A stretch of 64,000 bases of DNA from an uncultured bacterium. Its GTDB lineage: Bacteria > Cyanobacteriota > Vampirovibrionia > Gastranaerophilales > Gastranaerophilaceae. The notes under the pieces were generated by a model. It searched no databases. It had not been told where the DNA came from and worked only from the letters and a program-made list of their open reading frames with translations. This document shows positions 23,189 through 32,303 of the stretch, piece after piece. The stretch spans positions 1-64,000 of the forward strand of contig CASDWY010000021.1 in assembly GCA_949284985.1 (NCBI GenBank), in the 5' to 3' direction. How positions within the stretch are numbered: the first letter of the stretch is position 1; each line of letters starts with the position of its first letter. The position numbers and the translations under genes were made by a program.

Positions 23189-24766
23189 ATGAGTATAGAT
23201 AATAGAATTATTGTAGTAGATGATGATAATATAGTAACGCAGGCATTGAAAATGCTTTTGTCATTAGAGGGGTTTAGTAATGTACTGTTTTTTAATAGCC
23301 CATTTGATGCTTTAGATAGTTTGAAGAAAGAAAAACCGGATTTGATAATATCTGATTTTTTAATGCCAAAGATGAACGGTATTGAGTTTTTAACAGAGGC
23401 AAAAAAGATTTATGATGATTTAACGATGATACTTCTTACAGGATATGCGGACAAGGAAAATGCTATTAAAGCTATTAATGAGGTAGGAATATATCGCTAT
23501 TTAGAAAAACCATGGGACAATGATGATCTTGTAATGAATATAAAAAATGCACTTGAGCGTTCAGACCTTATGTCTCAATTAAAAGAGAAAATATTGCAAC
23601 TGGAGTCTGCAAAAAAGCAGTTGGAGAATTATGCACACTCTTTAGAAGATATGGTGGCAAAAAGGACTCAAGAGCTTGTTGAGTCAAACAATAAATTATT
23701 TGCAATTATTAATTATTGTGCAGATGGTATAGTTATATTTTCGCCTAATGGTGTAATAGAATCAATCAACCCTTCTGGTGAAAATCTTGTGGGTGCTGCA
23801 CAAAAGATGCTTGTTGGAGATTCAATTTTTAATATTTTTATTCCTGAACGAGGTAAACTGGACAAGTCGGTTTTGGATGGTGAAAAAGAACAGCTGCTTA
23901 GAGATTGTTATATTGAAAATAGAGTCAATGGAAAGAAAATTCCCGTAGAAGTTAGTATTTCTCCGGTTTATGACGAAGCAGAAAAAGTTTTGAGATTTGT
24001 TTCGATTGTTCGCGATGAAAGTGTTCAAAAAGATATGGATCGTTTACGCGATGATTTTATAGCTACGTTAACTCATGATTTGCGAACTCCTCTTTTGGCA
24101 ACAATACAGACCTTAAGCTTTTTTATAGATGGGGCATTGGGAGAGTTAGATGAGCGTCAAAAATTTTTCTTGTCTACAATGAAAAAGAGTAATGAGGATA
24201 TTTTAGGGTTGGTTAATGCTTTATTGGAGGTTTACAAATATGAATCAGGCACATTAAATTTATGTAAGACAAAATTTAATTTAAATGATTTTTTGGAGCA
24301 GTGTAAGACAGAAATTGAAAATTTAGCAGAAAAGAAAAAGGTTGATTTGAGCTTAAATCTTAGTTTAACTAAAGGTGAGTCAATATGTGCTGATAAGAAT
24401 GAAATTAAGAGAGTAGTTTTTAATTTGCTTGGAAATGCAATTAATCATAATCCAGAGGGAACCAAAGTTGTTTTAAGTTCATTTGTTCAGAAAAATGATT
24501 TAGTAATTAGCGTAAAAGATAATGGTGCAGGAATACCTAAATCAGACATTCCTAAAATGTTTAAGCGGTTTTCTCAAGGGACAAGCGAAAAACGATCTGT
24601 AGGAACCGGACTGGGATTATATTTGTCGAGGCAAATAGTAGAGGCGCATGGCGGAAAAATATGGTTAGAGACAGATAAAGGTAAGGGAACAGAGTTTTTA
24701 TTTCTTATACCGGAAGCTGTGTGTGAAACGAAGTTGCCAGAAAGTAGGAAAATAAGTTATAATTAA
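23189..24766 (+). CDS. Hybrid sensor histidine kinase with N-terminal receiver and PAS
   Basis: 525-aa soluble signalling kinase. Receiver domain 1-120 (acidic D11-D13, phospho-acceptor D56 in ISDFLMP, T84, K108), a coiled coil (about 125-170), a PAS domain (about 170-280), HisKA with H296 in LTHDLRTP, and a HATPase domain with the N box (NLLGNAINHN), DNGAGIP and GTGLGLYLSRQIVEAHGG. Having the receiver first suggests that it accepts a phosphate from, or is switched by, another kinase. It has no membrane segment. It is followed after 15 nt by its probable partner regulator. Confidence 0.93.
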   Translation: MSIDNRIIVVDDDNIVTQALKMLLSLEGFSNVLFFNSPFDALDSLKKEKPDLIISDFLMPKMNGIEFLTEAKKIYDDLTMILLTGYADKENAIKAINEVGIYRYLEKPWDNDDLVMNIKNALERSDLMSQLKEKILQLESAKKQLENYAHSLEDMVAKRTQELVESNNKLFAIINYCADGIVIFSPNGVIESINPSGENLVGAAQKMLVGDSIFNIFIPERGKLDKSVLDGEKEQLLRDCYIENRVNGKKIPVEVSISPVYDEAEKVLRFVSIVRDESVQKDMDRLRDDFIATLTHDLRTPLLATIQTLSFFIDGALGELDERQKFFLSTMKKSNEDILGLVNALLEVYKYESGTLNLCKTKFNLNDFLEQCKTEIENLAEKKKVDLSLNLSLTKGESICADKNEIKRVVFNLLGNAINHNPEGTKVVLSSFVQKNDLVISVKDNGAGIPKSDIPKMFKRFSQGTSEKRSVGTGLGLYLSRQIVEAHGGKIWLETDKGKGTEFLFLIPEAVCETKLPESRKISYN

Positions 24767-24781
24767 CTTAAAGGGATAAAA

Positions 24782-25447
24782 ATGAGCGATATAAAAGTTT
24801 TACTTATAGAGGATCATACAATGACAAGAATGGGTTTGTCATTGGTTTTAGGTCAAGCTGACGGGATAACGCTGGTTGGTGAAGCAGAGGATGGTCAAAA
24901 AGGTGTTGAGTTGGCAAAGACTTTGATTCCGGATGTAATTTTAATGGATATAGGTCTGCCTATTATTGATGGGATTGAAGCAACAAGGCTTATTAGAGAA
25001 GCGGGATTAAATTCTAAAATACTTATGTTTACCTCTCGAGATAGTGAGGAAGATGTTTTTGCATCTTTGGCGTCAGGTGCAGACGGGTATGTTATGAAAG
25101 GAATAAATCCCGAGCAGTTGCAAAATGCTATTAAGGCTGTTAATGAAGGCACAGCGTGGCTTGATCCGGCAGTTGCTAAGTTAGTTTTATCTAATGTTCA
25201 AAGACAAAATAAATCTGTAGAAAAAAATGGCGTAGATGTAACAAAGATTAACGCATATGGGCTTACAGAAAGAGAATTAGATGTTTTGGAACTTATTGTT
25301 GACGGACTTACTAATGTGCAGATTGCAGAAAAGTTAGTTATTGCGAAAGCTACAGCAAAGGCGCATGTTCATAATATATTGCAGAAGCTGTATGCTGAAA
25401 ATCGAACCCAAGCTACAATAACTGCACTTAAAGAGGGACTTGTTTAA
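24782..25447 (+). CDS. NarL/FixJ-family response regulator
   Basis: 221-aa transcription regulator: receiver domain 1-120 with D11, phosphorylation site D56 (LMDIGLP) and MKG switch-lysine region (about 106-108), a linker with EKNGVDVTK, and a C-terminal LuxR-type helix-turn-helix (about 158-215; LTERELDVLELIVDGLTNVQIAEKL). The adjacent hybrid kinase is the likely phosphodonor. It is followed with no gap by a secreted protein gene, which is a candidate regulated or functionally linked product. Confidence 0.94.
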   Translation: MSDIKVLLIEDHTMTRMGLSLVLGQADGITLVGEAEDGQKGVELAKTLIPDVILMDIGLPIIDGIEATRLIREAGLNSKILMFTSRDSEEDVFASLASGADGYVMKGINPEQLQNAIKAVNEGTAWLDPAVAKLVLSNVQRQNKSVEKNGVDVTKINAYGLTERELDVLELIVDGLTNVQIAEKLVIAKATAKAHVHNILQKLYAENRTQATITALKEGLV

Positions 25448-26596
25448 ATGAAGTTTCGTTTAATTTTTTTGCTTGGCTTGGCATTGTTTTTTTTGAGTGC
25501 AAATTTTGGAGGAATAAAGGCTATTTCAGCCCCGGTTGTGAAGCGTGATTTTTTTTCTGATGTTGTAAAAAACGTGCAGAGGGGACCGGATATTGATATG
25601 TCTAATGCTAATTTTCAAGGACTTTTGGAAAATGAAGCTGCAGAAAAGTCTCTTGCGCAGGATGAATTTGAGCGAGAAATGATTTTGGCTATACAAAATC
25701 TTAATGCTAAAACGCATATGACTAAAAAAGAAAAAAAGGAATTTCGTTCTGTTTATCGTCCTATGCCTAAAACAGTTGATGAATATAAGGTGATGTCAAA
25801 GGACATAAAGCGCGCAGAACGCCAAAATGCAAAACCTGTTGCTCCTCAAGATGCTAAACTTGTAAAGATTGATGAGCCAAGGTTTGTGCTTGTAAAATAT
25901 AATTCACCGCCTGGGATAAGAAATATTGATTTAAGAAATTTAAGAGATAAGCGTGCGATTAATTCTATTGGTGTTGTATCGCCGAAGAAAGACAAGCTTG
26001 CATATACAGCGGTTTATTATGAAGGTTATAATGATAAAGTTTCGAGTGAAGTGTATTATATTCCTCTTGATACATCAAAACCGCTTAAAGCTGCGGTTAA
26101 AACAGCTTCATTAGTTAATCGGACGCCTGTTAAGTTGCTTCAAACAGGCATGAGTGAGGAATACCCTACTTTGTTTAGGACTTTGACTGTCGTGGATTGG
26201 TCTGAAGATGGAACAAAAATTGCAGTTAAAGAGCGGATTGGCTCGTCAACTTTTGGAATTTGGCAAACCAACCTTTGGGTTTATGATTTGAATGATAATA
26301 CTTCAAAACAGCTTGTAGAAGTTCGTGATGCTGTTAAATATTGGTGGAAAAAAAATAGAAAGGTAAATCTTGATGATTATAGATGGGATATAATTCCTCT
26401 CGGATGGGATGAAGTTAATAAGGATAGAATTGTAGTTTGTGCATATGCTTATACCAAGGACAGAAGTTCAAAATTTTTAGGAATGTTTTCTGTGGACTCA
26501 AAAGGAAATAACTCTCAGTTAATTTCCATAAATCCAATGTCAGTAAAAATTAGTGCAAATGGATTAATGCTTAAAGCAGTTCCTACGGCCTTTTAG
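25448..26596 (+). CDS. Predicted secreted beta-propeller-like protein, unknown function
   Basis: 382 aa with a signal peptide (MKFRLIFLLGLALFFLSANF, cleavage near GIKA). The mature part begins with a charged helical region (about 35-140) and continues with blade-like segments resembling TolB/PD40 repeats (VVSPKKDKLAYTAVYYEG; VVDWSEDGTKIAVKE with NLWVYDLNDNTSKQL; ISANGLMLKAVP). It starts directly after the response-regulator stop codon, so it belongs to that operon. A periplasmic sensor or accessory role for the two-component system is possible. It converges on the next gene with a 1-nt gap. Confidence 0.7.
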   Translation: MKFRLIFLLGLALFFLSANFGGIKAISAPVVKRDFFSDVVKNVQRGPDIDMSNANFQGLLENEAAEKSLAQDEFEREMILAIQNLNAKTHMTKKEKKEFRSVYRPMPKTVDEYKVMSKDIKRAERQNAKPVAPQDAKLVKIDEPRFVLVKYNSPPGIRNIDLRNLRDKRAINSIGVVSPKKDKLAYTAVYYEGYNDKVSSEVYYIPLDTSKPLKAAVKTASLVNRTPVKLLQTGMSEEYPTLFRTLTVVDWSEDGTKIAVKERIGSSTFGIWQTNLWVYDLNDNTSKQLVEVRDAVKYWWKKNRKVNLDDYRWDIIPLGWDEVNKDRIVVCAYAYTKDRSSKFLGMFSVDSKGNNSQLISINPMSVKISANGLMLKAVPTAF

Positions 26597-26597
26597 T

Positions 26598-27200
26598 TTA
26601 ATTTAAGTTGTTTGCGTTATGTTTATTGTTTAAATGAAACAAATTTAAAATTGGGTTTATTGTAATGTGACTTACTTGAGGTGCAAGTATTGCAAGTCCA
26701 ATTACTGAACCAAGGATAGCACTAAGTTCATCAGCACCCTTTACTATACTGTAAGCGTTCTTTTTTGAAGTATTATTTGCAAGCTCTTTTTTAAGTTTTT
26801 CACTTAGTATTTTATAATTTTTAGGTTTATGTAGTTCTGTAATTCTTTCTTCTAAAGGAAGAGCGCTTAATTTTTTGTAAGTGGAAAATTCATTAAGAGT
26901 TCTAAAGCGTTTAAACGCTTCTTTATTTTTAAATACAACATTTTTAAAGAATTGAAAACCGCCTTTTCTAAATACAGGTAGAACCAAACCCAAGTATATT
27001 GCAAGACAAGTAAGTTGATAGATAAGTTCTTTTGCAGCTGCATATTTTTTTGTTTCAGGGGTAATGTTTTTGTCCATTAATATAAAAGCAGGTCTTCCTG
27101 TAGCTTTTAAGCCTGTTTCTATGCTCATTGCGGTTCTTGTGCTTTGAGCTATGTTAACAAGAGTGTTATTTGTTAATATATTTGAAATAGCAGGTAACAT
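26598..27200 (-). CDS. Membrane protein, tandem paralogue 2
   Basis: 200-aa predicted integral membrane protein with hydrophobic segments near 60-80 and 160-180 and a basic middle. It shares a plan and key sequence with its neighbour: the motif MDKNITPETKKYAAAKE here against MDKHQDHETKKYTALRE there, followed by a membrane segment (CLAIYLGLVLP). Its ATG shares one base with the upstream stop (TAATG), so translation is coupled. I do not recognise the family. Confidence 0.65.
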   Translation of the reverse strand: MLPAISNILTNNTLVNIAQSTRTAMSIETGLKATGRPAFILMDKNITPETKKYAAAKELIYQLTCLAIYLGLVLPVFRKGGFQFFKNVVFKNKEAFKRFRTLNEFSTYKKLSALPLEERITELHKPKNYKILSEKLKKELANNTSKKNAYSIVKGADELSAILGSVIGLAILAPQVSHITINPILNLFHLNNKHNANNLN

Positions 27201-27778
27201 TATTGTCCACCTCCTATTTTTAAATTAGAGTTGTAGATGTTTGCAAAATTTTTATATGTGTTAAGTTTGTTTAATTGAGGTTTTTGTAAATTAGTTTTAT
27301 TTATTACAGCTTTTTCTTGAGGAATATTTATATCCAAAAATTTTGGATTCTTGTATTTGCTTTTAAGAATAAGAAGGTTTTTAGGCGGATGTTCTTTTAA
27401 AAAATCCATAATGGGGGTAATCATAACAGAACAAACTGCCGGAATAACGACTAAAGCAGCAACACAAACTCCTAAGAAAGAGAGTGTTTTTGCGGCTTTT
27501 TCAGTATTTTTGGGGAGTTTTTTACAGATTAATGGAGCAGCAATATTTTTTGCTGCCCAAGCTGTTCCGAGATAACATGGAATAGCTATAGCTTCTGTTA
27601 ATCCTTCTCTCAATGCGGTATATTTTTTTGTCTCGTGATCTTGATGTTTGTCCATCATTGTAAACATAGGTCGAAATATGCCTTTTGCTGTTGCGACAGC
27701 TACTACGGCATAAGATGCGTCATTATTTTTGCCTAAAGCATAACACAATTGTTCGATAAGAGATCTTGATTTACTCAT
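27200..27778 (-). CDS. Membrane protein, tandem paralogue 1
   Basis: 192-aa predicted membrane protein with segments around 24-40, 63-82 and 98-122, a shared MDK...ETKKY motif (residues about 42-52) and a hydrophilic Asn/Lys-rich tail. There is no Shine-Dalgarno sequence; TAAATA lies 6 nt before the ATG, a weaker example of the leaderless geometry. It forms a two-gene operon with the paralogue behind it, consistent with a heteromeric membrane complex after duplication. Confidence 0.65.
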   Translation of the reverse strand: MSKSRSLIEQLCYALGKNNDASYAVVAVATAKGIFRPMFTMMDKHQDHETKKYTALREGLTEAIAIPCYLGTAWAAKNIAAPLICKKLPKNTEKAAKTLSFLGVCVAALVVIPAVCSVMITPIMDFLKEHPPKNLLILKSKYKNPKFLDINIPQEKAVINKTNLQKPQLNKLNTYKNFANIYNSNLKIGGGQ

Positions 27779-27906
27779 TGCAACTATTTAAAAACCAAAC
27801 ATTTAATAATTTGCTATTTGTAACAAATATTTTTATACAAACAGGGTAATAATTGCAAGAATTAATTTAAAATTATAAAATGAACAAATGTGGAGGGCAG
27901 AAGGTT

Positions 27907-29376
27907 GTGAAAAGCTTTCTAAAGATATTATTTTTTTTAATTTTTATTATTGTATTGTTGGGAATTTATTTTAAATTTCAGTGTTCGGCGTTAGCTTTAG
28001 ATTTGGTATATCCTAAAAAAAATAATATGTCTGTAAATGCGAAATCAACATATTTAATAGGAAATATAGGTAGCAATAAGTATTTAAAAATTAATGGAAC
28101 AGAAGTAAAAACATATAAAGGCGGTGCTTTTGTATATGTGGCTGCGTTGGATTTTGGTGAAAACAATTTTGAAATTAGTTCAATTGGTGACAATGGAAAA
28201 GAAACAAAAGTTTTATATGTAATAAAAAGGCCCCCAAAAAACAAATCGGTGCTTGGGAAAAATAAAGATGATTCGGACTCTAAAATTGAATTGTTTAATG
28301 ATTTTATTTGTGCAAGGGTGACAAAAGATGGTTCGCCTTTAAGACTAAAAGCAGATGTTAATTCAAATAGAGTAGCTCATTTGCTCAAAGATACAAGTCT
28401 ATTTTTAGATGCCAGTATGGGGGATTATTATAGAGTTTATATTGACAAAAATACAAAATATTGGATTAAGAAAAATTATTTTGCAGAAGATTCACATGTG
28501 AGTGAGCCTTTGAAATATAGAATAAGAGACTTTAAATACTCGAAAGATAAAGAGTATGAATATTTTGCTTTTCATTTAGGTGAGGTTTTACCTTATGTAA
28601 TAAGAGAAACAGAGTCCGGGCTTGATATAAAGATTTTTTATGTTGAAAATATTCCTGTGGGCTTGCAGGAAGTTGCATCAAACCTTAATTTGTCAAATAA
28701 TGTATTAAGTTTTAGTTTGCCTTATGAAAAATTATGGGGCTATGATTTTGTATATAAAAATTCCAAAATGATATTAAAAGTAAGGCAACCTATAAAAGCA
28801 GATACTCATTATCCTTTGAAAAACATTGTTGTAGCTTTAGATCCGGGGCATGGAGGAGTTGAAAGTGGGGCAGTAGGTCCGACAAGGATTAAAGAATCGG
28901 ATATTGTTTTGGATATTGCACAGAAAGTAAAAAAAATATTAATTAAAGAAGGTGCAAAACCGTTTTTGACTCGAAATTCAGATAAGACGATGGATTTGTA
29001 CGATAGGGTACAATTAATTAAAAAACGTAACGCATTGTTTTCTATAAGTATTCATGCGAATGCACTACCGGATGGGAACAATCCATATGAGAAGTACGGA
29101 ACGAGTGTATATTATTATTATCCAGAAGCAAAGGAATTTGCAGACATTCTTAAACGACGGATAATCAATAACATAAAAACTCGAGATGATGGAACCAATT
29201 ATGCGAGTTATGTTTTAACCAGGGTATCTTCATCTCTGTCCGTACTGGTTGAAGTTGCATACATGATTAATCCCGAGGATTATGAAAAGCTTACAGATGA
29301 AAATTTTAGGCAAGATATAGCGCAAGGCATTGTTGATGGTATGAAAGAGTATATGAATTCTTCTATTCCTAAATAG
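27907..29376 (+). CDS. N-acetylmuramoyl-L-alanine amidase (Amidase_3)
   Basis: Zinc amidase that cuts the peptide from the glycan of peptidoglycan. The GTG at 27907 has GGAGG 10 nt upstream; an ATG at 27880 is an in-frame alternative without a ribosome-binding site. An N-terminal membrane anchor (FLKILFFLIFIIVLLGIYF) is followed by beta-rich domains, one SH3-like (about 130-200), then the catalytic domain: H in DPGHGG, E in IKESDI, H in SISIHAN and E in LVEVAYM make the active site. Total length is about 490 aa. It is anchored facing the periplasm, probably for daughter-cell separation. It converges on the pentapeptide gene with a 1-nt gap. Confidence 0.92.
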   Translation: MKSFLKILFFLIFIIVLLGIYFKFQCSALALDLVYPKKNNMSVNAKSTYLIGNIGSNKYLKINGTEVKTYKGGAFVYVAALDFGENNFEISSIGDNGKETKVLYVIKRPPKNKSVLGKNKDDSDSKIELFNDFICARVTKDGSPLRLKADVNSNRVAHLLKDTSLFLDASMGDYYRVYIDKNTKYWIKKNYFAEDSHVSEPLKYRIRDFKYSKDKEYEYFAFHLGEVLPYVIRETESGLDIKIFYVENIPVGLQEVASNLNLSNNVLSFSLPYEKLWGYDFVYKNSKMILKVRQPIKADTHYPLKNIVVALDPGHGGVESGAVGPTRIKESDIVLDIAQKVKKILIKEGAKPFLTRNSDKTMDLYDRVQLIKKRNALFSISIHANALPDGNNPYEKYGTSVYYYYPEAKEFADILKRRIINNIKTRDDGTNYASYVLTRVSSSLSVLVEVAYMINPEDYEKLTDENFRQDIAQGIVDGMKEYMNSSIPK

Positions 29377-29377
29377 A

Positions 29378-29797
29378 TTACCAACAAGAGCCTATAGAAC
29401 CGGCAGCACAAGTTTTCCCGTCTACCCATATGGCGTATTCAAGTTCTGCATTTTTAAAGCTGGTATTTTTTATTATTGCACCAGATAGAACAGCTTCTTC
29501 CAAGTCTGAATTATCAAAAATAGTGTTTGTTAAATTTGCATTTTTAAAATTGGCTTTTTCAACATCTGCACCACTAAAATTAGCTCCGGTTAGATTTGAT
29601 TTTTCAAAGTTTGCTTCTTCAAGTTCTGCGTTTGAGAAATTATATCCGCTTAAATTTTTGCCTGCAAAATTGTATCCTTCGTAGTTTTTTCCGTTATGGT
29701 TTTTTTGTTTGATGTTAAAAAAATCTTCAGCATTAACAGGTATAAGGAAAAAAGATGCGATTATAAGTATAATAAGAGTTTTAAATGTTAGATTCAT
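29378..29797 (-). CDS. Secreted pentapeptide-repeat protein
   Basis: 139 aa with a signal peptide (MNLTFKTLIILIIASFFLIPVNA) and about twelve A(N/D)(L/F)xx pentapeptide repeats (for example LTGANFSGADVEKANFKNANL), which form a right-handed quadrilateral beta-helix. It ends with two cysteines (TCAAGSIGSCW) that may form a disulfide cap. Its start overlaps the stop of the preceding barrel-like gene by 4 nt, so the two are translationally coupled and probably act together in the envelope. The molecular role is unknown. Confidence 0.85.
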   Translation of the reverse strand: MNLTFKTLIILIIASFFLIPVNAEDFFNIKQKNHNGKNYEGYNFAGKNLSGYNFSNAELEEANFEKSNLTGANFSGADVEKANFKNANLTNTIFDNSDLEEAVLSGAIIKNTSFKNAELEYAIWVDGKTCAAGSIGSCW

Positions 29798-30510
29798 AGT
29801 TGTTCCTCCTTGTCTTTTTTTATAAAATCAAAAATATTTCCAACATATTGGGATACAGATATAGTGAACGCAAGTCTGTCATCGTTGCTATTAGGAATCA
29901 TTATTGCTGTTGTGATAGATGTTTTTGGATTCGGTCTGATTTTAAAACCGGCGGATAATGCACTTCCATTGTCAGAGCGAGACATCCAGTCTGCAACTAG
30001 TCGGAGTTTATTTGGTATTATTGTTTGGTCAATTCCAAGCAAAGCACCTGTCATGTTTGGCATTGATTCATCTCCCATAACATACATACCTGCTGTTATT
30101 GTGGTTCTCGTTTTTTTTATAAGATATGAGCCGTGAGAATATATCATGCTGCTGGGGGTATTCCCGTCTGTTAAATTCGGTGAAATTCTGCCGCCAATAG
30201 TAAAACGTGTTGCTTTTTTAATTTTAAAGACTTTTTTTGTTGCAATATCTAGTTTTACGCTGGTTCTGTCATCTAAAGATGTTCCAACCCCAAAAGATGT
30301 TTCAGTGTCTTTTCCTGTTCCAACAATTATTGATGGGGTTAAGGAGATAAATGAATCATGCCAAGGGGTAAAACGATTAGATTCTTTGAGGATAATTTCA
30401 CCACCCGGAAGTACATCTGACGATGGTACTGTTATAATATTTTGCTGCGATAATGCGCATAGCCCGGTCAGATATATCGCTATTAGGACTAAAAAAACCA
30501 ACTTATTCAT
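29794..30510 (-). CDS. Predicted periplasmic or outer-membrane beta-rich protein
   Basis: 238-aa protein with a signal peptide (MNKLVFLVLIAIYLTGLCALS). The mature region is a succession of alternating amphipathic strands (TSFGVGTSLDDRTSVKLDIATK, TRFTIGGRISPN, TTITAGMYVMG, NGSALSAGFKIRPNPKTSITTAIMI), the pattern of an outer-membrane beta-barrel of about ten strands, ending with a short charged tail rather than an aromatic residue. I do not recognise the family. It is paired with the pentapeptide-repeat gene through an ATGA overlap. Confidence 0.65.
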   Translation of the reverse strand: MNKLVFLVLIAIYLTGLCALSQQNIITVPSSDVLPGGEIILKESNRFTPWHDSFISLTPSIIVGTGKDTETSFGVGTSLDDRTSVKLDIATKKVFKIKKATRFTIGGRISPNLTDGNTPSSMIYSHGSYLIKKTRTTITAGMYVMGDESMPNMTGALLGIDQTIIPNKLRLVADWMSRSDNGSALSAGFKIRPNPKTSITTAIMIPNSNDDRLAFTISVSQYVGNIFDFIKKDKEEQL

Positions 30511-30688
30511 TTACTTATTATTGTCTTAAAGTTGCTAAAATATCAAGTACTATCTCATATTTTTTGCATATGGAAAGAATTATTATTTTATGAGTTTATT
30601 TTAAAAATTTATTGCAAAATATTTGTTAATTTGCTCGGAGGTTTTAAAAATGCTATATTATAGTAAAATAAGAGGAAATGGAGTGAAA

Positions 30689-31912
30689 ATGTTAACAATA
30701 GATAAGGTAAAAGATGCAGCAAATGTTCTTAGTGAGGCAATAAGAAAAACAGATTTAATATATGCTTCTGCATTACCAAACCATGCAAAGATTTATTTAA
30801 AAGCAGAAAATTTGCAAATAACAGGATCGTTTAAGGTTCGAGGTGCATATTATAAGATATCACAACTTTCAGAAGAACAAAAAAATAAGGGAATTATAGC
30901 TTGTTCTGCCGGGAACCATGCACAAGGGGTTGCCTTGGCTGCTCAGAGAAATAATATTAAAGCGACAATATTTATTCCAAGCACAGCACCTATTTCTAAA
31001 ATTGAAGCAACAAGAAAATTTGGCGCAGAAATAAAACTTGTAGATGGAGTTTATGATGATGCATATAACGAAGCGGTGAAGTTTCAAAAAGAAACCGGGG
31101 CAGAGTTTATCCATCCTTTTGATGACGAGGATGTTATAGCAGGACAAGGGACAATTGCACTTGAGCTTTTGGAACAGTTGCCTCAAATTGATGCAGTAAT
31201 TGTTCCTATAGGCGGTGGAGGGCTTATCTCAGGGATTGCGTATGTGATAAAGCAGTTGAAGCCCGAATGTAAAGTTTATGGAGTTCAAGCTGCAGGTGCG
31301 GGTAGTATGTATCATTCAATTGAATGCAGAAAACGAACCGAATTATCTCGAGTGTCTACTTTTGCAGATGGCACAGCAGTTAAGATGCCGGGAGTAAACA
31401 CTTTTGATTATTGTAATAAGTATGTTGATAAAATTGAGCTTGTTAATGATGATGAAGTGGCTACTGCTATTTTAGAATTGTTAGAAAGACAAAAACTTAT
31501 TGCTGAGGGGGCAGGCGCACTTAGTGTTGCAGGTGCTATATTTAATAAATTCCCTATAGAAGGAAAAAACACTGTTTGTGTTGTTTCTGGTGGAAATATT
31601 GATGTTAATATTTTGTCTCGAGTTATTAATCGCGGACTTTTAAAAACAGGTAGACTTTCTGATATAACGATTGAACTTTTGGATAAGCCGGGTCAATTAA
31701 AAGAAGTATCTCAAATTATTGCCGAACATGGCGCAAATGTTATTAGAGTAAGACATAACCAAGGCGGTGAAAATACAGATATTAATGATTGTTTTTTGAA
31801 AATATCTATGGAAACAAAAAATCTGCGACATGTCTGTGAAATTAAAAGAGCTTTGCAAAATTCAGGTTATCGGGTGATAAGTGAATATAGCAGAGTAGAA
31901 CCAAAGGAGTAA
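30689..31912 (+). CDS. ilvA: Threonine ammonia-lyase with ACT domain
   Basis: PLP enzyme that deaminates threonine to 2-oxobutanoate through an imine intermediate; about 407 aa from the start at 30689 (GGAG, 5-nt spacing). A longer reading from 30623 lacks a good site. PLP lysine in TGSFKVRGA, phosphate-cradle loop PIGGGGLISG, SAGNHAQG and a single C-terminal ACT domain (TIELLDKPGQLKEVS...NVIRVRHNQG) are visible. A single ACT domain occurs in both catabolic and some biosynthetic enzymes. The ridA gene starts 4 nt later, so enzyme and imine deaminase are co-expressed. Confidence 0.95.
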   Translation: MLTIDKVKDAANVLSEAIRKTDLIYASALPNHAKIYLKAENLQITGSFKVRGAYYKISQLSEEQKNKGIIACSAGNHAQGVALAAQRNNIKATIFIPSTAPISKIEATRKFGAEIKLVDGVYDDAYNEAVKFQKETGAEFIHPFDDEDVIAGQGTIALELLEQLPQIDAVIVPIGGGGLISGIAYVIKQLKPECKVYGVQAAGAGSMYHSIECRKRTELSRVSTFADGTAVKMPGVNTFDYCNKYVDKIELVNDDEVATAILELLERQKLIAEGAGALSVAGAIFNKFPIEGKNTVCVVSGGNIDVNILSRVINRGLLKTGRLSDITIELLDKPGQLKEVSQIIAEHGANVIRVRHNQGGENTDINDCFLKISMETKNLRHVCEIKRALQNSGYRVISEYSRVEPKE

Positions 31913-31916
31913 AATT

Positions 31917-32291
31917 ATGAATAAAATTATATTGACTGATAAAGCCCCCTCACCAATTGGACCTTATTCTCAAGCATATTTAACAGGTAATACGTTATAT
32001 TGCTCCGGACAAATTGCAATTGATCCGATTTTAGGTGAGTTTGTTGGAGGAACAATTGAAAATCAAACTCATAAATGCTGTGAAAATGTTGGAGCTTTGT
32101 TGGCAGCAGCAGGTTTTAGCTTTAAAGATGTTGTTAAAACCACTTGTTTTCTTGTAAATATGAGTGATTTTGTAAAGTTTAATGATATATATGGCAGTTA
32201 TTTTGTTTCAAATCCTGCAAGATCTTGTGTTGCGGTAAAAGAGTTGCCAAAAGGAGCTCTTGTTGAAATAGAAGTAGTTGCGGTCAAGTGA
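31917..32291 (+). CDS. ridA: RidA enamine/imine deaminase
   Basis: 124-aa Rid-family protein that hydrolyses the reactive enamine/imine products of PLP enzymes such as IlvA to 2-oxoacids and ammonia. Family signatures: APSPIGPYSQA near the N-terminus, CSGQIAIDP, and PARSCVAVKELPKGALVEIEVVAV with the substrate-binding Arg. It forms trimers in known members. The 4-nt gap to ilvA and the AAGGAG site show coupled expression with the enzyme whose intermediates it clears. Confidence 0.96.
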   Translation: MNKIILTDKAPSPIGPYSQAYLTGNTLYCSGQIAIDPILGEFVGGTIENQTHKCCENVGALLAAAGFSFKDVVKTTCFLVNMSDFVKFNDIYGSYFVSNPARSCVAVKELPKGALVEIEVVAVK

Positions 32292-32303
32292 GCTAGGGAA
32301 AAT

